From Gemmatimonadota bacterium (lineage in GTDB: Bacteria; Gemmatimonadota; Gemmatimonadetes; Longimicrobiales; Gaopeijiaceae), in contig JAPPOV010000002.1 of the NCBI GenBank assembly GCA_028873595.1, positions 1 to 40,377 on the forward strand: a stretch of DNA of 40,377 nucleotides, read 5' to 3'. The notes beneath the pieces are model-generated. The model saw only the letters and a list, made by a program, of their open reading frames with translations. It was not told where the DNA came from and ran no database searches. Both the position numbers and the translations under genes were made by a program. The number at the start of each line of letters is the position of its first letter. Within the stretch, counting starts at the first letter, position 1. Of this stretch, positions 16,176 to 24,414 are shown in pieces.

Positions 16176-16318
16176 GTCAGGATTCCTGTTGAGACGGGCG
16201 GTGTTGGGCTTGTGCTGACCACAAGGGCCAGGCTCAGGGCTCTGATGTTGGCTAGCGAGGTATCTTCTTCGCTACTCAGGATGGTGGTCTGATCCGGTTT
16301 GACAAGGTGTGTCCGCGT

Positions 16319-16378
16319 CGATCGCTTGGGACGCAGGCGATGTTCGCCTAATTCTCGGGGGTCCCAACGATCGCCTGC
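16319..16378 (+). promoter_or_regulatory. Highly structured leader directly upstream of the hydrolase ribosome-binding site
   Basis: CGATCG-C-TTGGGAC (16319-16332) pairs with GTCCCAA-CGATCG (16361-16373), giving a 13-bp stem with one bulged C. Inside its loop, AGGCGA (16335-16340) and TCGCCT (16344-16349) make a 6-bp hairpin. A competing 9-bp stem is possible between GCAGGCGAT (16333-16341) and ATCGCCTGC (16370-16378). The last arm ends two bases before the GGGGAG ribosome site at 16381-16386. The arrangement suggests a translational switch or, at DNA level, overlapping operators. It matches no riboswitch class that I recognise. Confidence 0.5.
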
Positions 16379-16391
16379 ATGGGGAGAGTCC

Positions 16392-17483
16392 GTGTACGAA
16401 GATCAACTTGATCCGATGGTCCGACTCGGCGGCCGGTCGATGCTCGCCCTGAAGATAGCTCTGATGGTCGGGGGTCTCGTATCCACACCGGTGCGAGGGT
16501 CCGCGCAGGCCGAGCCACCCTCGGAGCCGCCGGCGGAGTGGACTGCAACGGCGATCGACTATTCGAACGTGCCCTACCCATGGCCGGTGGACTATCTGGA
16601 CGTTCGTCTCTTCGGTCTCGACCTGAAGATGGCGTATATGGACGTTGCTCCGACCGGCACGCCGAACGGACGGACGGTTGTCGTCTTTCACGGCATGAAT
16701 TTCTTCGGTGCGCCGTACGAGCCAATGATCCGGGCGCTTGCAGGGGCCGGATTTCGTACGATTGCGGTGGATCGCCTGGGGTACGGACGCTCGTCCAAAC
16801 CCGACATTCACTACAACCTCCACATCCCCGCTCGGAACACGAAGGCTCTCCTCGACGAACTCGGGATTGAACGGGCTGCAATCGTCGGTCATTCGATGGG
16901 TGGCATGGTCGCCACCCGCTTCGCATCGACCTACCCGGAGACGACCTCGCATCTCGTGATGGTCAATCAGATCGGACTCACGGATACCCGACCGGGACGC
17001 GCGTGGCCGGATCCGGAGGGTGCGTACCAGAGTGCGCTCAACACGACCTATCAGTCCACCCTTCGAGGGCACGTGCGGTACTACCCACGAGGCTGGAAGC
17101 CGGAGTACCTGCAGTGGGTGAAGGTCCAGTACGGCCTCACTCTCAGTGGGGACTGGCCGAGGATGGCGAAGATTCGCGCGGGACAGCGAATGATCCTGTT
17201 CGAGGATCCCGTCGTATACGAATGGCAACACATCGCGACGAAGGCGCTCGTGATCGGGGGGGCGGATGACCGGCTGGTGTCTGATTTTCCGCGACTGGCG
17301 CGCAACGTCGCCGAACAGCTGCAGAACGCGCAGTTGATCATCTATCCGGAGGTCGGCCATTCCCCGCACCTGGACAACCCGGAGGAATTCCATCCGGATC
17401 TGATCCAATTTCTCCGGTCCGACCCGGACGTGCCTGCTGACCAGAGCTGGCAGAGCACGAACATCGGGAGGCCAGGGACGTGA
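16392..17483 (+). CDS. Exported alpha/beta hydrolase
   Basis: A 363-residue serine hydrolase. GHSMGG gives nucleophile Ser168; the acid is probably Asp292 or Asp293 (GGADDRL) and the base His323 (VGHSPH). VVVFHGMNFF marks the oxyanion loop, followed by a cap region with many Tyr and Trp. A signal peptide is visible (LALKIALMVGGLVSTPVRGSAQA). I chose GTG 16392 because GGGGAG at 16381-16386 is correctly spaced; ATG 16416 and ATG 16440 are in frame and would give a more usual signal peptide n-region, so the start is uncertain. It precedes the S41-like gene by 7 bp, implying an operon of exported hydrolases. The substrate is unknown. Confidence 0.85.
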   Translation: MYEDQLDPMVRLGGRSMLALKIALMVGGLVSTPVRGSAQAEPPSEPPAEWTATAIDYSNVPYPWPVDYLDVRLFGLDLKMAYMDVAPTGTPNGRTVVVFHGMNFFGAPYEPMIRALAGAGFRTIAVDRLGYGRSSKPDIHYNLHIPARNTKALLDELGIERAAIVGHSMGGMVATRFASTYPETTSHLVMVNQIGLTDTRPGRAWPDPEGAYQSALNTTYQSTLRGHVRYYPRGWKPEYLQWVKVQYGLTLSGDWPRMAKIRAGQRMILFEDPVVYEWQHIATKALVIGGADDRLVSDFPRLARNVAEQLQNAQLIIYPEVGHSPHLDNPEEFHPDLIQFLRSDPDVPADQSWQSTNIGRPGT

Positions 17484-17490
17484 GGTCGTG

Positions 17491-19134
17491 ATGAGCAGGT
17501 CACGGGGCAGGCGGGCACGGGGATGGCCCGCGGCCGGCGCAATGTGTGGTGCTGTCCTCGCGTGCCTGATGCTCTTGCCGTTGAGCGATGTCCGTGGCCA
17601 GGAGCCCGAGCCACCAGATCGGATGACCGCGCTCGGGACGCCGGAACTCCGTGCGGAGTTGTTCGACTCGATCATCGAGATGACACGTAGACGGGAAGCC
17701 TGGTCCCCGTTCAAGGAATCGGGGATGGCGTACGATCCCATCTCCGAAATGGAGGCGGTGCGAGATCGGGTTGTGAACGCGGAGACCGAAGAGGATCTCT
17801 ATTACGCACTGACGCTGCTCAGCAACGCGCGCAGGGACTCTCATCTGTACCTCACCCCGGTGCCTGGTGGGCTTCCTGGACCGACGCTCCCAGAGGCTCA
17901 CGCCCCGATTCAGGTTCGCCCTGATTACACCGACATGGCGGCTCCGGGCTTTTTCGTCTCGGGCGTGGATCGGTCGGCGCTCGAGGCCTCTGGGCTTCCC
18001 GGTGCCGATCGAGTTCGGATCGGGGACTCGATCGTTCGCATCAATGGCCGCGGGATCCCGGAGTTCGTAGAGACATTTCGCGCCTGGACACGCCATAGTG
18101 CGCTCCAGGGCCTCTATTGGCGGCTGGCGCGCGACGTGCCGATTCGGGCGCCGGCGACGGCCCCGTGGATGTACGGTGAAACGCTCGATCTGGAACTCGA
18201 GGACGGCGCAGGGCGCCGTTACGAAGCCTCGCTGCCGTATCTCGAACCGGCCGAGGTGTCTCTGGAACTCGGGGAAGCGGAGCTCTATCCCGGGTTCTCG
18301 GTTGTGATGGAGCGGTTCAATTTCAATGTGCTGCGGCCCGACGACGGGCGGCCGATCGTGTTACTGCAGTGGCTCGACTTCGAGTACGAGTTGATCCAGG
18401 ACGTCGTCGATCTCATGGAGTATGCGCAGGCCGAGCAGATCCTCGACCACATGATGGTGATCGACGTGACGGCTTCAAGCGGTGGATCGCGAGGCGCCTA
18501 CGCGATCCAGCGCCTGGTCGACAAGCCATTTCGCACGACGTTCGGGAACGTGAGAATCAGCGATGCAGCGATCGAGATGATCGAGGCGTGGGCCGTCGAG
18601 CCGGATCGGGACGTTCCCGAGATCTACGGCTTGAACGAGAGCCGGTCATGGCTGCACGAATGGGCCCGGTCGAATGCGCGTGAGGACATCGACGCGGGCC
18701 TCGAGTACACGCGAGCGACCCCGTTCAAGCTCGCCCATCTTCCGCAGGAGGCGCAGGACGGCATCCTGCAGCCCGCTCCGGTCCATTTCTCGGGCCCGAT
18801 CGCCATCATCGGTGGGCCGAACGGGGGGTCACACCTCGATCAATTCGTGTCGATGTTCGCGGACAACGAACTGGCGTTCACCATCGGCATGCCGACCGGT
18901 GGATACAGCAACACCTGGGAGGCTGAGGAGACTCTTTATTTTCCGGGTACCGCCCAGCCCATCGTCCAGTTTATGTGGAACATCGGCCATACGCTCCGTC
19001 CGAACGGGGAGATTCTCGAGGGCAACGCCGTTCAGCCGGAGGTTTACGTTCCGCTGACGCGTGAGAACTTCCGAACGTACCACCGGGACCTGCTGGAGGC
19101 GGCCATCGGACGGCTAGGGCGGCCGGTGAGCTGA
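17491..19134 (+). CDS. Exported S41-family (tricorn/CtpA-like) peptidase-like protein
   Basis: A 547-residue protein with an Arg-rich n-region and hydrophobic signal (AMCGAVLACLMLLPLSDVRG). DSHLYLT near residue 115 matches the conserved His region of S41 proteases. A PDZ-like segment follows (FFVSGVDRSALEASGL, GDSIVRINGRGIPEF). The core has IDVTASSGGSRG, IIGGPNGGSHLDQF, with a candidate nucleophile Ser, MPTGGYSN and GNAVQPEVYVPLTREN, which resembles the usual S41 ending. No Lys follows at the CtpA spacing, so a His/Ser tricorn-type site is more likely than a Ser/Lys dyad. ATG 17491 is preferred over GTG 17488 because GAGG ends five bases before it. It is probably cotranscribed with the hydrolase. 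Confidence 0.8.
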   Translation: MSRSRGRRARGWPAAGAMCGAVLACLMLLPLSDVRGQEPEPPDRMTALGTPELRAELFDSIIEMTRRREAWSPFKESGMAYDPISEMEAVRDRVVNAETEEDLYYALTLLSNARRDSHLYLTPVPGGLPGPTLPEAHAPIQVRPDYTDMAAPGFFVSGVDRSALEASGLPGADRVRIGDSIVRINGRGIPEFVETFRAWTRHSALQGLYWRLARDVPIRAPATAPWMYGETLDLELEDGAGRRYEASLPYLEPAEVSLELGEAELYPGFSVVMERFNFNVLRPDDGRPIVLLQWLDFEYELIQDVVDLMEYAQAEQILDHMMVIDVTASSGGSRGAYAIQRLVDKPFRTTFGNVRISDAAIEMIEAWAVEPDRDVPEIYGLNESRSWLHEWARSNAREDIDAGLEYTRATPFKLAHLPQEAQDGILQPAPVHFSGPIAIIGGPNGGSHLDQFVSMFADNELAFTIGMPTGGYSNTWEAEETLYFPGTAQPIVQFMWNIGHTLRPNGEILEGNAVQPEVYVPLTRENFRTYHRDLLEAAIGRLGRPVS

Positions 19135-19214
19135 CGGGGGGCACTGCAGCGGTGCTGAAGCGGCGTGCCAGCCAGAAGGGGGGGAGGCTGCGGGCTTCTC
19201 TTCTTCGTTCGGTA

Positions 19215-19901
19215 CTACTCCGTGATGCGCGCTCCGCACGCGATGTACTCGATCACCTGCGTACCTTCGATCCAACGTCCACAGGGGTGACCGTCGTAGA
19301 GGATCCCCTTCATGTCCAACTCGCCTGAAGTGGTATAGCGCTCGTAAATGCCCTCGATGATTCCATTGCGATAGGTGACCGTCTCGACCAGGCGACCGCC
19401 CATGAACCACCGTCGTGGCCCGTCGAAGTGACCGCGGCGGTAGGTGCCCTCTTCGTACAGGTCGCCGGCCTCCCAGAATGCCCGGTAAGGCCCGTCCAGG
19501 TGCCCGTCCACGTACGTTCCCGTTTCGAAAACGGCACCGCTCTCGAAGTACCGCTCGTACGGTCCGTGACGGACCCCGTCGACGTACGTTTCTTTCGAGC
19601 TGGGGCGACGCTGCCCGATCAGGTCCTCGAAGGGACCGTCACGCAGGTTGCCCGCGACCCCGAAGTGCTGACCGATGCGGCTCGACTCTCCGGCGTAGGT
19701 CGCGACCGCGACGCCGGTGAACGGCGCCATCGTGCCGGGATCCAGATACAGCTGGCCGTCACGAACGAGTTCGTCGAATGTCTGATCGCCGTTCGGCAGG
19801 AAGGGAAGGGCGCACGCTACGAGCAGGAGTCCGAACTTCAGCGCGGTCTTGGGTGAGCTCAAGAGCGGACTTCTGGTGGTCTCCGGGGCGGTTCCAGACA
19901 T
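19215..19901 (-). CDS. MORN-repeat (YwqK-like) envelope protein, probable lipoprotein
   Basis: A 228-residue protein with hydrophobic stretch FGLLLVACALPF; LVAC fits a lipobox with Cys30 as lipidated residue, though the n-region is long. About five to six MORN_2-type repeats follow (TYVDGVRHGPYERYFESG, TYVDGHLDGPYRAFWEAG, TYRRGHFDGPRRWFMGG, TYRNGIIEGIYERY). Such repeats form extended beta-hairpin stacks and act as binding surfaces. Databases often label the family 'toxin-antitoxin system YwqK antitoxin', but no toxin gene is adjacent and an envelope location argues against that role. It is convergent with the S41-like gene and 105 bp downstream of the CDGSH gene. Confidence 0.8.
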   Translation of the reverse strand: MSGTAPETTRSPLLSSPKTALKFGLLLVACALPFLPNGDQTFDELVRDGQLYLDPGTMAPFTGVAVATYAGESSRIGQHFGVAGNLRDGPFEDLIGQRRPSSKETYVDGVRHGPYERYFESGAVFETGTYVDGHLDGPYRAFWEAGDLYEEGTYRRGHFDGPRRWFMGGRLVETVTYRNGIIEGIYERYTTSGELDMKGILYDGHPCGRWIEGTQVIEYIACGARITE

Positions 19902-20006
19902 GACACGCAGGGGCCGAGGGGAAGTTTCGGCAAGATAGATGCGCGTCTGGACGTAAACAAATGTTTTCTTCTTGCTGTCGCGCGGCTTCCGGCGTCCGGT
20001 GCTACC

Positions 20007-20219
20007 CTATCGTTCGGCGAGCCCGTGGTCCCATTCGTGGCGGTTGTGGCTTCCGTCGCAGAACGGCTTGTTGGCTGACAGCCCGCACCGGCAAAGGAAA
20101 AAGGGCTTCCCCTCACGCGTCTCGATGGGGTTGCCGTCGTGATCGACCAGGGTCACCGGGCCTTCGATCTTGTAAGAGCCGGTCTTGGAGACAGTAATTT
20201 TCGTGTTCGCTTCGGACAT
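20007..20219 (-). CDS. CDGSH iron-sulfur domain protein
   Basis: A 70-residue protein containing the complete mitoNEET-type motif: Cys43 and Cys45 (CRCG), Cys54 (KPFCDGSH) and His58. These four residues bind a redox-active, acid-labile [2Fe-2S] cluster. The protein is a single-domain, soluble form with no membrane anchor, so it would act in the cytoplasm, probably in electron or cluster transfer. It sits upstream of the MORN gene on the minus strand and divergent from ispG, which itself needs a [4Fe-4S] cluster; a functional link is possible but only positional. Confidence 0.95.
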   Translation of the reverse strand: MSEANTKITVSKTGSYKIEGPVTLVDHDGNPIETREGKPFFLCRCGLSANKPFCDGSHNRHEWDHGLAER

Positions 20220-20283
20220 GGTAAGGTCGGCAAGCAGGTGAGCGACATGCTGCTAGACCCCTCTTGCACAGAGCGGTTCCGCC

Positions 20284-20312
20284 TTGGTGCAGCACGAGGC
20301 CCCGGGTAGATT
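20284..20312 (+). promoter_or_regulatory. Weak sigma70-like promoter candidate for ispG
   Basis: TTGGTG (20284-20289), a 17-bp spacer and TAGATT (20307-20312) precede the ispG start by about 46 bp. Both boxes are only partial matches to consensus, so this is a low-confidence call. Confidence 0.25.
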
Positions 20313-20358
20313 CCTTCCGGCTTCGGCCCCGGTACTCCAGCGGCAGGTGAGGCGGGTG

Positions 20359-21582
20359 ATGTCCCTACATCGCAAGAAGACCGTAGCTGTCGACGTAGAT
20401 GGCGTTCACATCGGTGGAGACGCCCCCGTGGTGGTGCAGTCGATGACCAACACGGATACGGCCGACGTCGCGTCCACATTCGACCAGGTCCGACTGCTGG
20501 CTGATGCCGGAAGCCAGCTGGTGCGCGTGACCGTGAACAACGACGCCGCAGCACAGGCCGTCCCGGACATTGTCTCTCGACTCAGGCGGGATGGATACGA
20601 GACGCCGATTGTCGGGGATTTCCACTACAACGGCCACCTTCTCTTGACGAAGTATCCGGAGGCTGCGCAAGCCCTGGCGAAGCTGCGCATCAACCCCGGA
20701 AACGTGGGGACGAAGCACCGTGACGCGAACTTCACAAAGATCGTCGAGGTCGCGATCGAATACGACAAGCCGGTGCGGATCGGTGTGAACTGGGGGTCGC
20801 TCGACCAGCGGCTGCTTACGGAGTTGATGAACGAGAACGCCGAGCGCGACCAGCCGCTCGACGCACAAGACGTTCTTCTCGAGGCCCTCGTGGAGAGTGC
20901 GTTACGCTCCGCGGCGCTCGCGGAAGAGGTCGGGCTCGGGCACGATCGCATCGTCTTGTCGACGAAGGTCTCGTCGGTCCCGGAACTGCATCGCGTCTAC
21001 CGGATGCTCTCGGCTCGATCCGATTATCCGCTCCACCTCGGGCTCACGGAGGCCGGGCTTGGCGCGAAGGGCATCGTGGCGACGACCGCGGGACTCGCCC
21101 CGCTCCTGATGGAAGGGATCGGCGATACGATCCGCGTGTCGCTCACGCCACGCCCCGGCGGAGACCGCGCCGAAGAAGTGAGGGTGGCGCAACAGGTCCT
21201 GCAATCACTTGGGATCCGCCACTTCGAGCCTCAGGTGACATCATGCCCGGGGTGCGGTCGTACGACGAGCACCTTCTTCCAGGAGATGGCTGAGGACATC
21301 ACCGCCTACATCCGCCAGATGATGCCTGAATGGAGGAAGGTGTATCCGGGGGTCGAGCAGATGGACGTGGCCGTGATGGGGTGCGTGGTGAACGGTCCCG
21401 GCGAATCGAAACACGCCAACATCGGCATTTCACTGCCGGGGACCTTCGAGGAGCCGAAAGCTCCCGTCTACGTAGACGGAGCGCACACGGTGACTCTGAA
21501 GGGCGAGGGGCTGGTCGATGAATTCAAGGCGATTCTCCGAGACTACGTCGAGGACACCTACGGCAACGGCGCATCCGTATGA
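20359..21582 (+). CDS. ispG: 4-hydroxy-3-methylbut-2-enyl diphosphate synthase (flavodoxin/ferredoxin)
   Basis: A 407-residue enzyme of the MEP isoprenoid pathway. It converts methylerythritol cyclodiphosphate to HMBPP using a [4Fe-4S] cluster. The cluster ligands are Cys296 and Cys299 (SCPGCGRT) and Cys342 ([11 protein letters not shown]), with Glu349 as the fourth conserved residue. The N-terminal TIM barrel shows [16 protein letters not shown] and KLRINPGN. It is the two-domain bacterial form without the extra plant-type insertion, slightly longer than the E. coli enzyme (372). ATG 20359 is used because GTGAGG lies upstream and [11 protein letters not shown] begins the family domain; a TTG 75 bp upstream in frame lacks support. 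It stands alone, with no other isoprenoid gene nearby. Confidence 0.96.
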   Translation: MSLHRKKTVAVDVDGVHIGGDAPVVVQSMTNTDTADVASTFDQVRLLADAGSQLVRVTVNNDAAAQAVPDIVSRLRRDGYETPIVGDFHYNGHLLLTKYPEAAQALAKLRINPGNVGTKHRDANFTKIVEVAIEYDKPVRIGVNWGSLDQRLLTELMNENAERDQPLDAQDVLLEALVESALRSAALAEEVGLGHDRIVLSTKVSSVPELHRVYRMLSARSDYPLHLGLTEAGLGAKGIVATTAGLAPLLMEGIGDTIRVSLTPRPGGDRAEEVRVAQQVLQSLGIRHFEPQVTSCPGCGRTTSTFFQEMAEDITAYIRQMMPEWRKVYPGVEQMDVAVMGCVVNGPGESKHANIGISLPGTFEEPKAPVYVDGAHTVTLKGEGLVDEFKAILRDYVEDTYGNGASV

Positions 21583-21654
21583 GGCGCCTCGTGATGTCCC
21601 GAGCGGCCAACCCTGCTTGAGTTTGGGTCGCTGGGGCCTGCCGAGCCGCGAACT

Positions 21655-21663
21655 TGCTAGAAT
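21655..21663 (+). promoter_or_regulatory. Extended -10 promoter candidate ahead of the efflux operon
   Basis: TGC-TAGAAT at 21655-21663 fits an extended -10 element (TGn plus a 5/6 match to TATAAT). No good -35 box is seen 16-18 bp upstream. It lies about 118 bp before the adaptor start, in the 199-bp gap after ispG, and would drive the adaptor-TolC-RND-RND operon. Confidence 0.3.
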
Positions 21664-21781
21664 CAACCATCGTTCAAACCTGTCGGTTGCAACGCTGTGC
21701 GCGTGACGTGCATCTCACAGTCGCTAGAGCGCGCAGGAGTTGCGCCGATCGAGCTTCAGACCACCCGTCACGGGGGGATTC

Positions 21782-22993
21782 ATGAGTCACTCCAGACGCA
21801 CCCTTAGTCTGGTCACCGTCGTGCTGATCTTCATGTTGCTCGCGGCCGGGGTCGTCTGGCGCGTCGTTGGCGATGACCTCCTGGGTATTGGGCAGGACGA
21901 GATCGCTTCACCTTCGGCTCCCGCGCTGCCGGAGAGTGAGATGGCAGCGCCCCAGTTCTCCGCGACTGTCGCGCAGCCTGTAGGAGGCGCCGAAGTCTTG
22001 CGGGACACGCTGTGGATCCGCGTGACGGCGGCGGGGCAGGCCGAGGCGCATCGGCGTACGACCCTCGCAGCTCAAGTCGATGGCGTCGTTCGGGGAATTC
22101 CCGTGCGGGAAAACGACGCGGTACGCGGTGGGACGGTCCTCGTCCAGATCGATACGACGGAGCACGCACTCGTCGTAGCACAGGCCCGAGCTGACCTTCT
22201 CGCGGCACAAACGGACTATCGGCAGCAGGTCCTGTTCGACGATGTCATAGAGGATCGCGCGATTCGGGACGAGCGCGAGCGGATCGCTCGATCACGAAGT
22301 GGTCTCGATCAGGCCGAAGTGCGACTGCGTCAGGCCGAGCTTCAGTTGGCGAGGACCGTAGTCTCTGCGCCCTTCGGAGGACGAATCGCAGACGTCGGAG
22401 TCGTCGAGGGGCAGCACGTGACGGTGGCGACCGAGCTCATGACCGTGGTGGATCTCGATCCAATCAAGGTCGAGGTTCAGGTTCTGGAGGCGGAACTCGG
22501 GCTACTGTCGGAGGGGCGCCATGCCGCGGTGACCTTTGCGGCTTTTCCGGGCGAAATCTTCGAGGGGAGGATTGAGACGATCAACCCGCTCGTCGACCCG
22601 GAAAGTCGCACCGGGCGGGTGACCGTCCTGCTCCCCAACCGCGACGGTCGCATCAAACCGGGGATGTACGCTGAGGTCTCCCTTGATGCCGAAGCCCTCC
22701 CTGATCGAATTCTGGTCCCCAGGGCCGCGATCCTGGAGCGAGGCACGGGGCAGCGGCGCACGATGCTCTTCGTGCATGAGGAGGGGCCCACCGGGGCTCT
22801 CGCCAAGTGGCGCTATGTGAACCCCGGGCGTGAGAACGATACGTACGTCGAGATCCTCCGGGATGGGCCGGAGCAGGGCATGGTGGAGCCCGGAGAGGTG
22901 GTGCTGGTCGATGGGCATCATTACCTGGCACACGATACCCCGATCCGCCTGGTGGACGACGTGATTGCGGAAGGCGGGAGGCCGGGACGATGA
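21782..22993 (+). CDS. RND efflux periplasmic adaptor (HlyD/AcrA family)
   Basis: A 403-residue membrane fusion protein. An N-terminal membrane anchor (TLSLVTVVLIFMLLAAGVVW) is followed by the lipoyl/barrel half-motif (QVDGVVRGIPVRENDAVRGG), an alpha-hairpin coiled coil rich in Arg and Gln (about residues 130-190), the second lipoyl half (VVSAPFGGRIADVGVVEGQHV) and a beta-barrel with ESRTGRVTVLLPN and RIKPGMYAEVSL. It would link inner-membrane RND pumps to the TolC-type channel in the periplasm. ATG 21782 has a strong GGGGGGA ribosome site (21772-21778). Its stop overlaps the next gene (ATGA), and all four genes of the operon are tightly packed. Confidence 0.93.
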   Translation: MSHSRRTLSLVTVVLIFMLLAAGVVWRVVGDDLLGIGQDEIASPSAPALPESEMAAPQFSATVAQPVGGAEVLRDTLWIRVTAAGQAEAHRRTTLAAQVDGVVRGIPVRENDAVRGGTVLVQIDTTEHALVVAQARADLLAAQTDYRQQVLFDDVIEDRAIRDERERIARSRSGLDQAEVRLRQAELQLARTVVSAPFGGRIADVGVVEGQHVTVATELMTVVDLDPIKVEVQVLEAELGLLSEGRHAAVTFAAFPGEIFEGRIETINPLVDPESRTGRVTVLLPNRDGRIKPGMYAEVSLDAEALPDRILVPRAAILERGTGQRRTMLFVHEEGPTGALAKWRYVNPGRENDTYVEILRDGPEQGMVEPGEVVLVDGHHYLAHDTPIRLVDDVIAEGGRPGR

Positions 22994-24411
22994 GCATGAG
23001 GCAATGCTCGAGACGGTCTGCGCTAACCATCATTTTCGCAGGAGTTTACGCGTGCGGAAGTCTTGGTGGGATGGTCACTCTCGAAGCTCAGGACCGGGAT
23101 CCGATACAGCTTACTCTGGGCCAGGCGCTCGAATACGCGGCCGGAAGTAATCCCGCGCTGCGCAGAGCGACGAACGTGACCCTGGTCAACGGTGCCGAAA
23201 TGCGGTCAACCTGGGCCGAACGGATTCTCCCGAGAGCACAACTCACCCTGTTCAATACCGCATTTACCGGGAACCTCCAGCGCCAGGCTCTCGACAACTT
23301 TGGGAACCCGATCGCTGATCCGTCGGCGGAGTGGAACTACTTCTCGCAGACCGTGCACAACCTCGGCCTGTCCTGGAGCTTCCAGGGGGCGTCTCTTTTT
23401 CAGAGCCATGAGCGTCAGAAGCTCACGAACGAGGACCGTGACCTCGGTCTCCTTCGGACTCGCACGGATGTAGAGATCCAGGTTCAGCGGCTCTTCATCG
23501 ACGCCCTGGAGCAGAAGGCGCTCATGCAAGCCGAAGAAGAGCTCGTCGCAGCCCGGCGAATCGACCTCGACGTTGCGGAGCGGCTCTTTTCGCTCGCGCT
23601 CAGGACCAGAGTCGACATCCTCAACGCCGAACTGGCTGTGGAGCAGCAGGCTCTCACTCTTCAGCAGCAGGAGGCCACGTATCAGAGGGCACTGCTGGCT
23701 CTTCGGACCGCGATGGGGCTTGCCGAAGATCGACCGCTCGAGGTCGGCGATGAGCCGCTTCCACTTTTCGACCCGTCGGAATTCAACGCCTCGGACCTGA
23801 TCTCCCGGGCGCTCGAAATCAACCCGTCCATGATGCAGTCGGGGGTGCAGCTACGATCTGCGGAACTGGCGCTGCGTGAGCAAAAATCGGGCTGGTGGCC
23901 GGAGGTACGATTCGGTGTCGATGTGTTCAGGCGCTCGTATCAACCCGAGACGGAGGCCCTCTTCGACACGTCGATCGGGTCCGACCTCGAGAGTCAATTC
24001 TACGTTGGCTTCTCGATTCCCGTCCTCAGTGGCGTATTCCAGCAGAATACCCGGCAGCAGCAAGCCGCGATCGACCTTCGTAACCAGCGTGAACAGGATC
24101 GTGAGGCGAGGCTTCAGCTCGACGAAGTGATCCGGGGCTCTCTGCTCGAACTCGAGAATCAGTGGGCCTCCGCCCAGCTCTCTGAGCGATCTCGCGAGAT
24201 TGCACAGGAGGCCCTGGCATTGGCTCGGGAGGAATACCGCCTGGGTACGCGCTCGTTCGAAGAGTTGAGAGCCGCGTTCCAGCAAGAGGCCGACACGCGG
24301 CGGCAGGTCATCACGGCCCGCCATGCCTTTGTGGACGCTCTTCTCACCTTGGAGGAGGCGGTCGGTGCCTCCGTCCGGGACAGCCGGGTGACCCTGGGCC
24401 TGGGGAACTGA
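22990..24411 (+). CDS. TolC-family outer membrane efflux channel
   Basis: A 473-residue protein with an N-terminal export signal (residues 1-33). Two repeated halves rich in Gln, Glu and Arg helices are typical of the TolC alpha-barrel (PF02321): ALEYAAGSNPALRRA begins the first, RALEINPSMMQSGVQLRSAEL the second. The segments VDILNAELAVEQQALTLQQQEATYQ and EEYRLGTRSFEELRAAFQQEAD are the characteristic long coiled helices. It would form the outer-membrane exit duct for the RND pumps encoded directly downstream. The ATG overlaps the adaptor stop, and only three bases separate its stop from the first pump gene. Confidence 0.92.
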   Translation: MSMRQCSRRSALTIIFAGVYACGSLGGMVTLEAQDRDPIQLTLGQALEYAAGSNPALRRATNVTLVNGAEMRSTWAERILPRAQLTLFNTAFTGNLQRQALDNFGNPIADPSAEWNYFSQTVHNLGLSWSFQGASLFQSHERQKLTNEDRDLGLLRTRTDVEIQVQRLFIDALEQKALMQAEEELVAARRIDLDVAERLFSLALRTRVDILNAELAVEQQALTLQQQEATYQRALLALRTAMGLAEDRPLEVGDEPLPLFDPSEFNASDLISRALEINPSMMQSGVQLRSAELALREQKSGWWPEVRFGVDVFRRSYQPETEALFDTSIGSDLESQFYVGFSIPVLSGVFQQNTRQQQAAIDLRNQREQDREARLQLDEVIRGSLLELENQWASAQLSERSREIAQEALALAREEYRLGTRSFEELRAAFQQEADTRRQVITARHAFVDALLTLEEAVGASVRDSRVTLGLGN

Positions 24412-24414
24412 CCG

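Noticed and set aside
16326..16378. An H-type pseudoknot formed by both stems of the hydrolase leader at once
   Set aside because: The connecting loops would be 0 and 2 nt across stems of 9 and 7 bp, which is sterically unlikely; alternative exclusive stems are the better reading.
19215..19901. Toxin-antitoxin antitoxin (YwqK label)
   Set aside because: No toxin gene is adjacent and the protein has an export or lipidation signal; the shared feature is only the MORN-type repeat.
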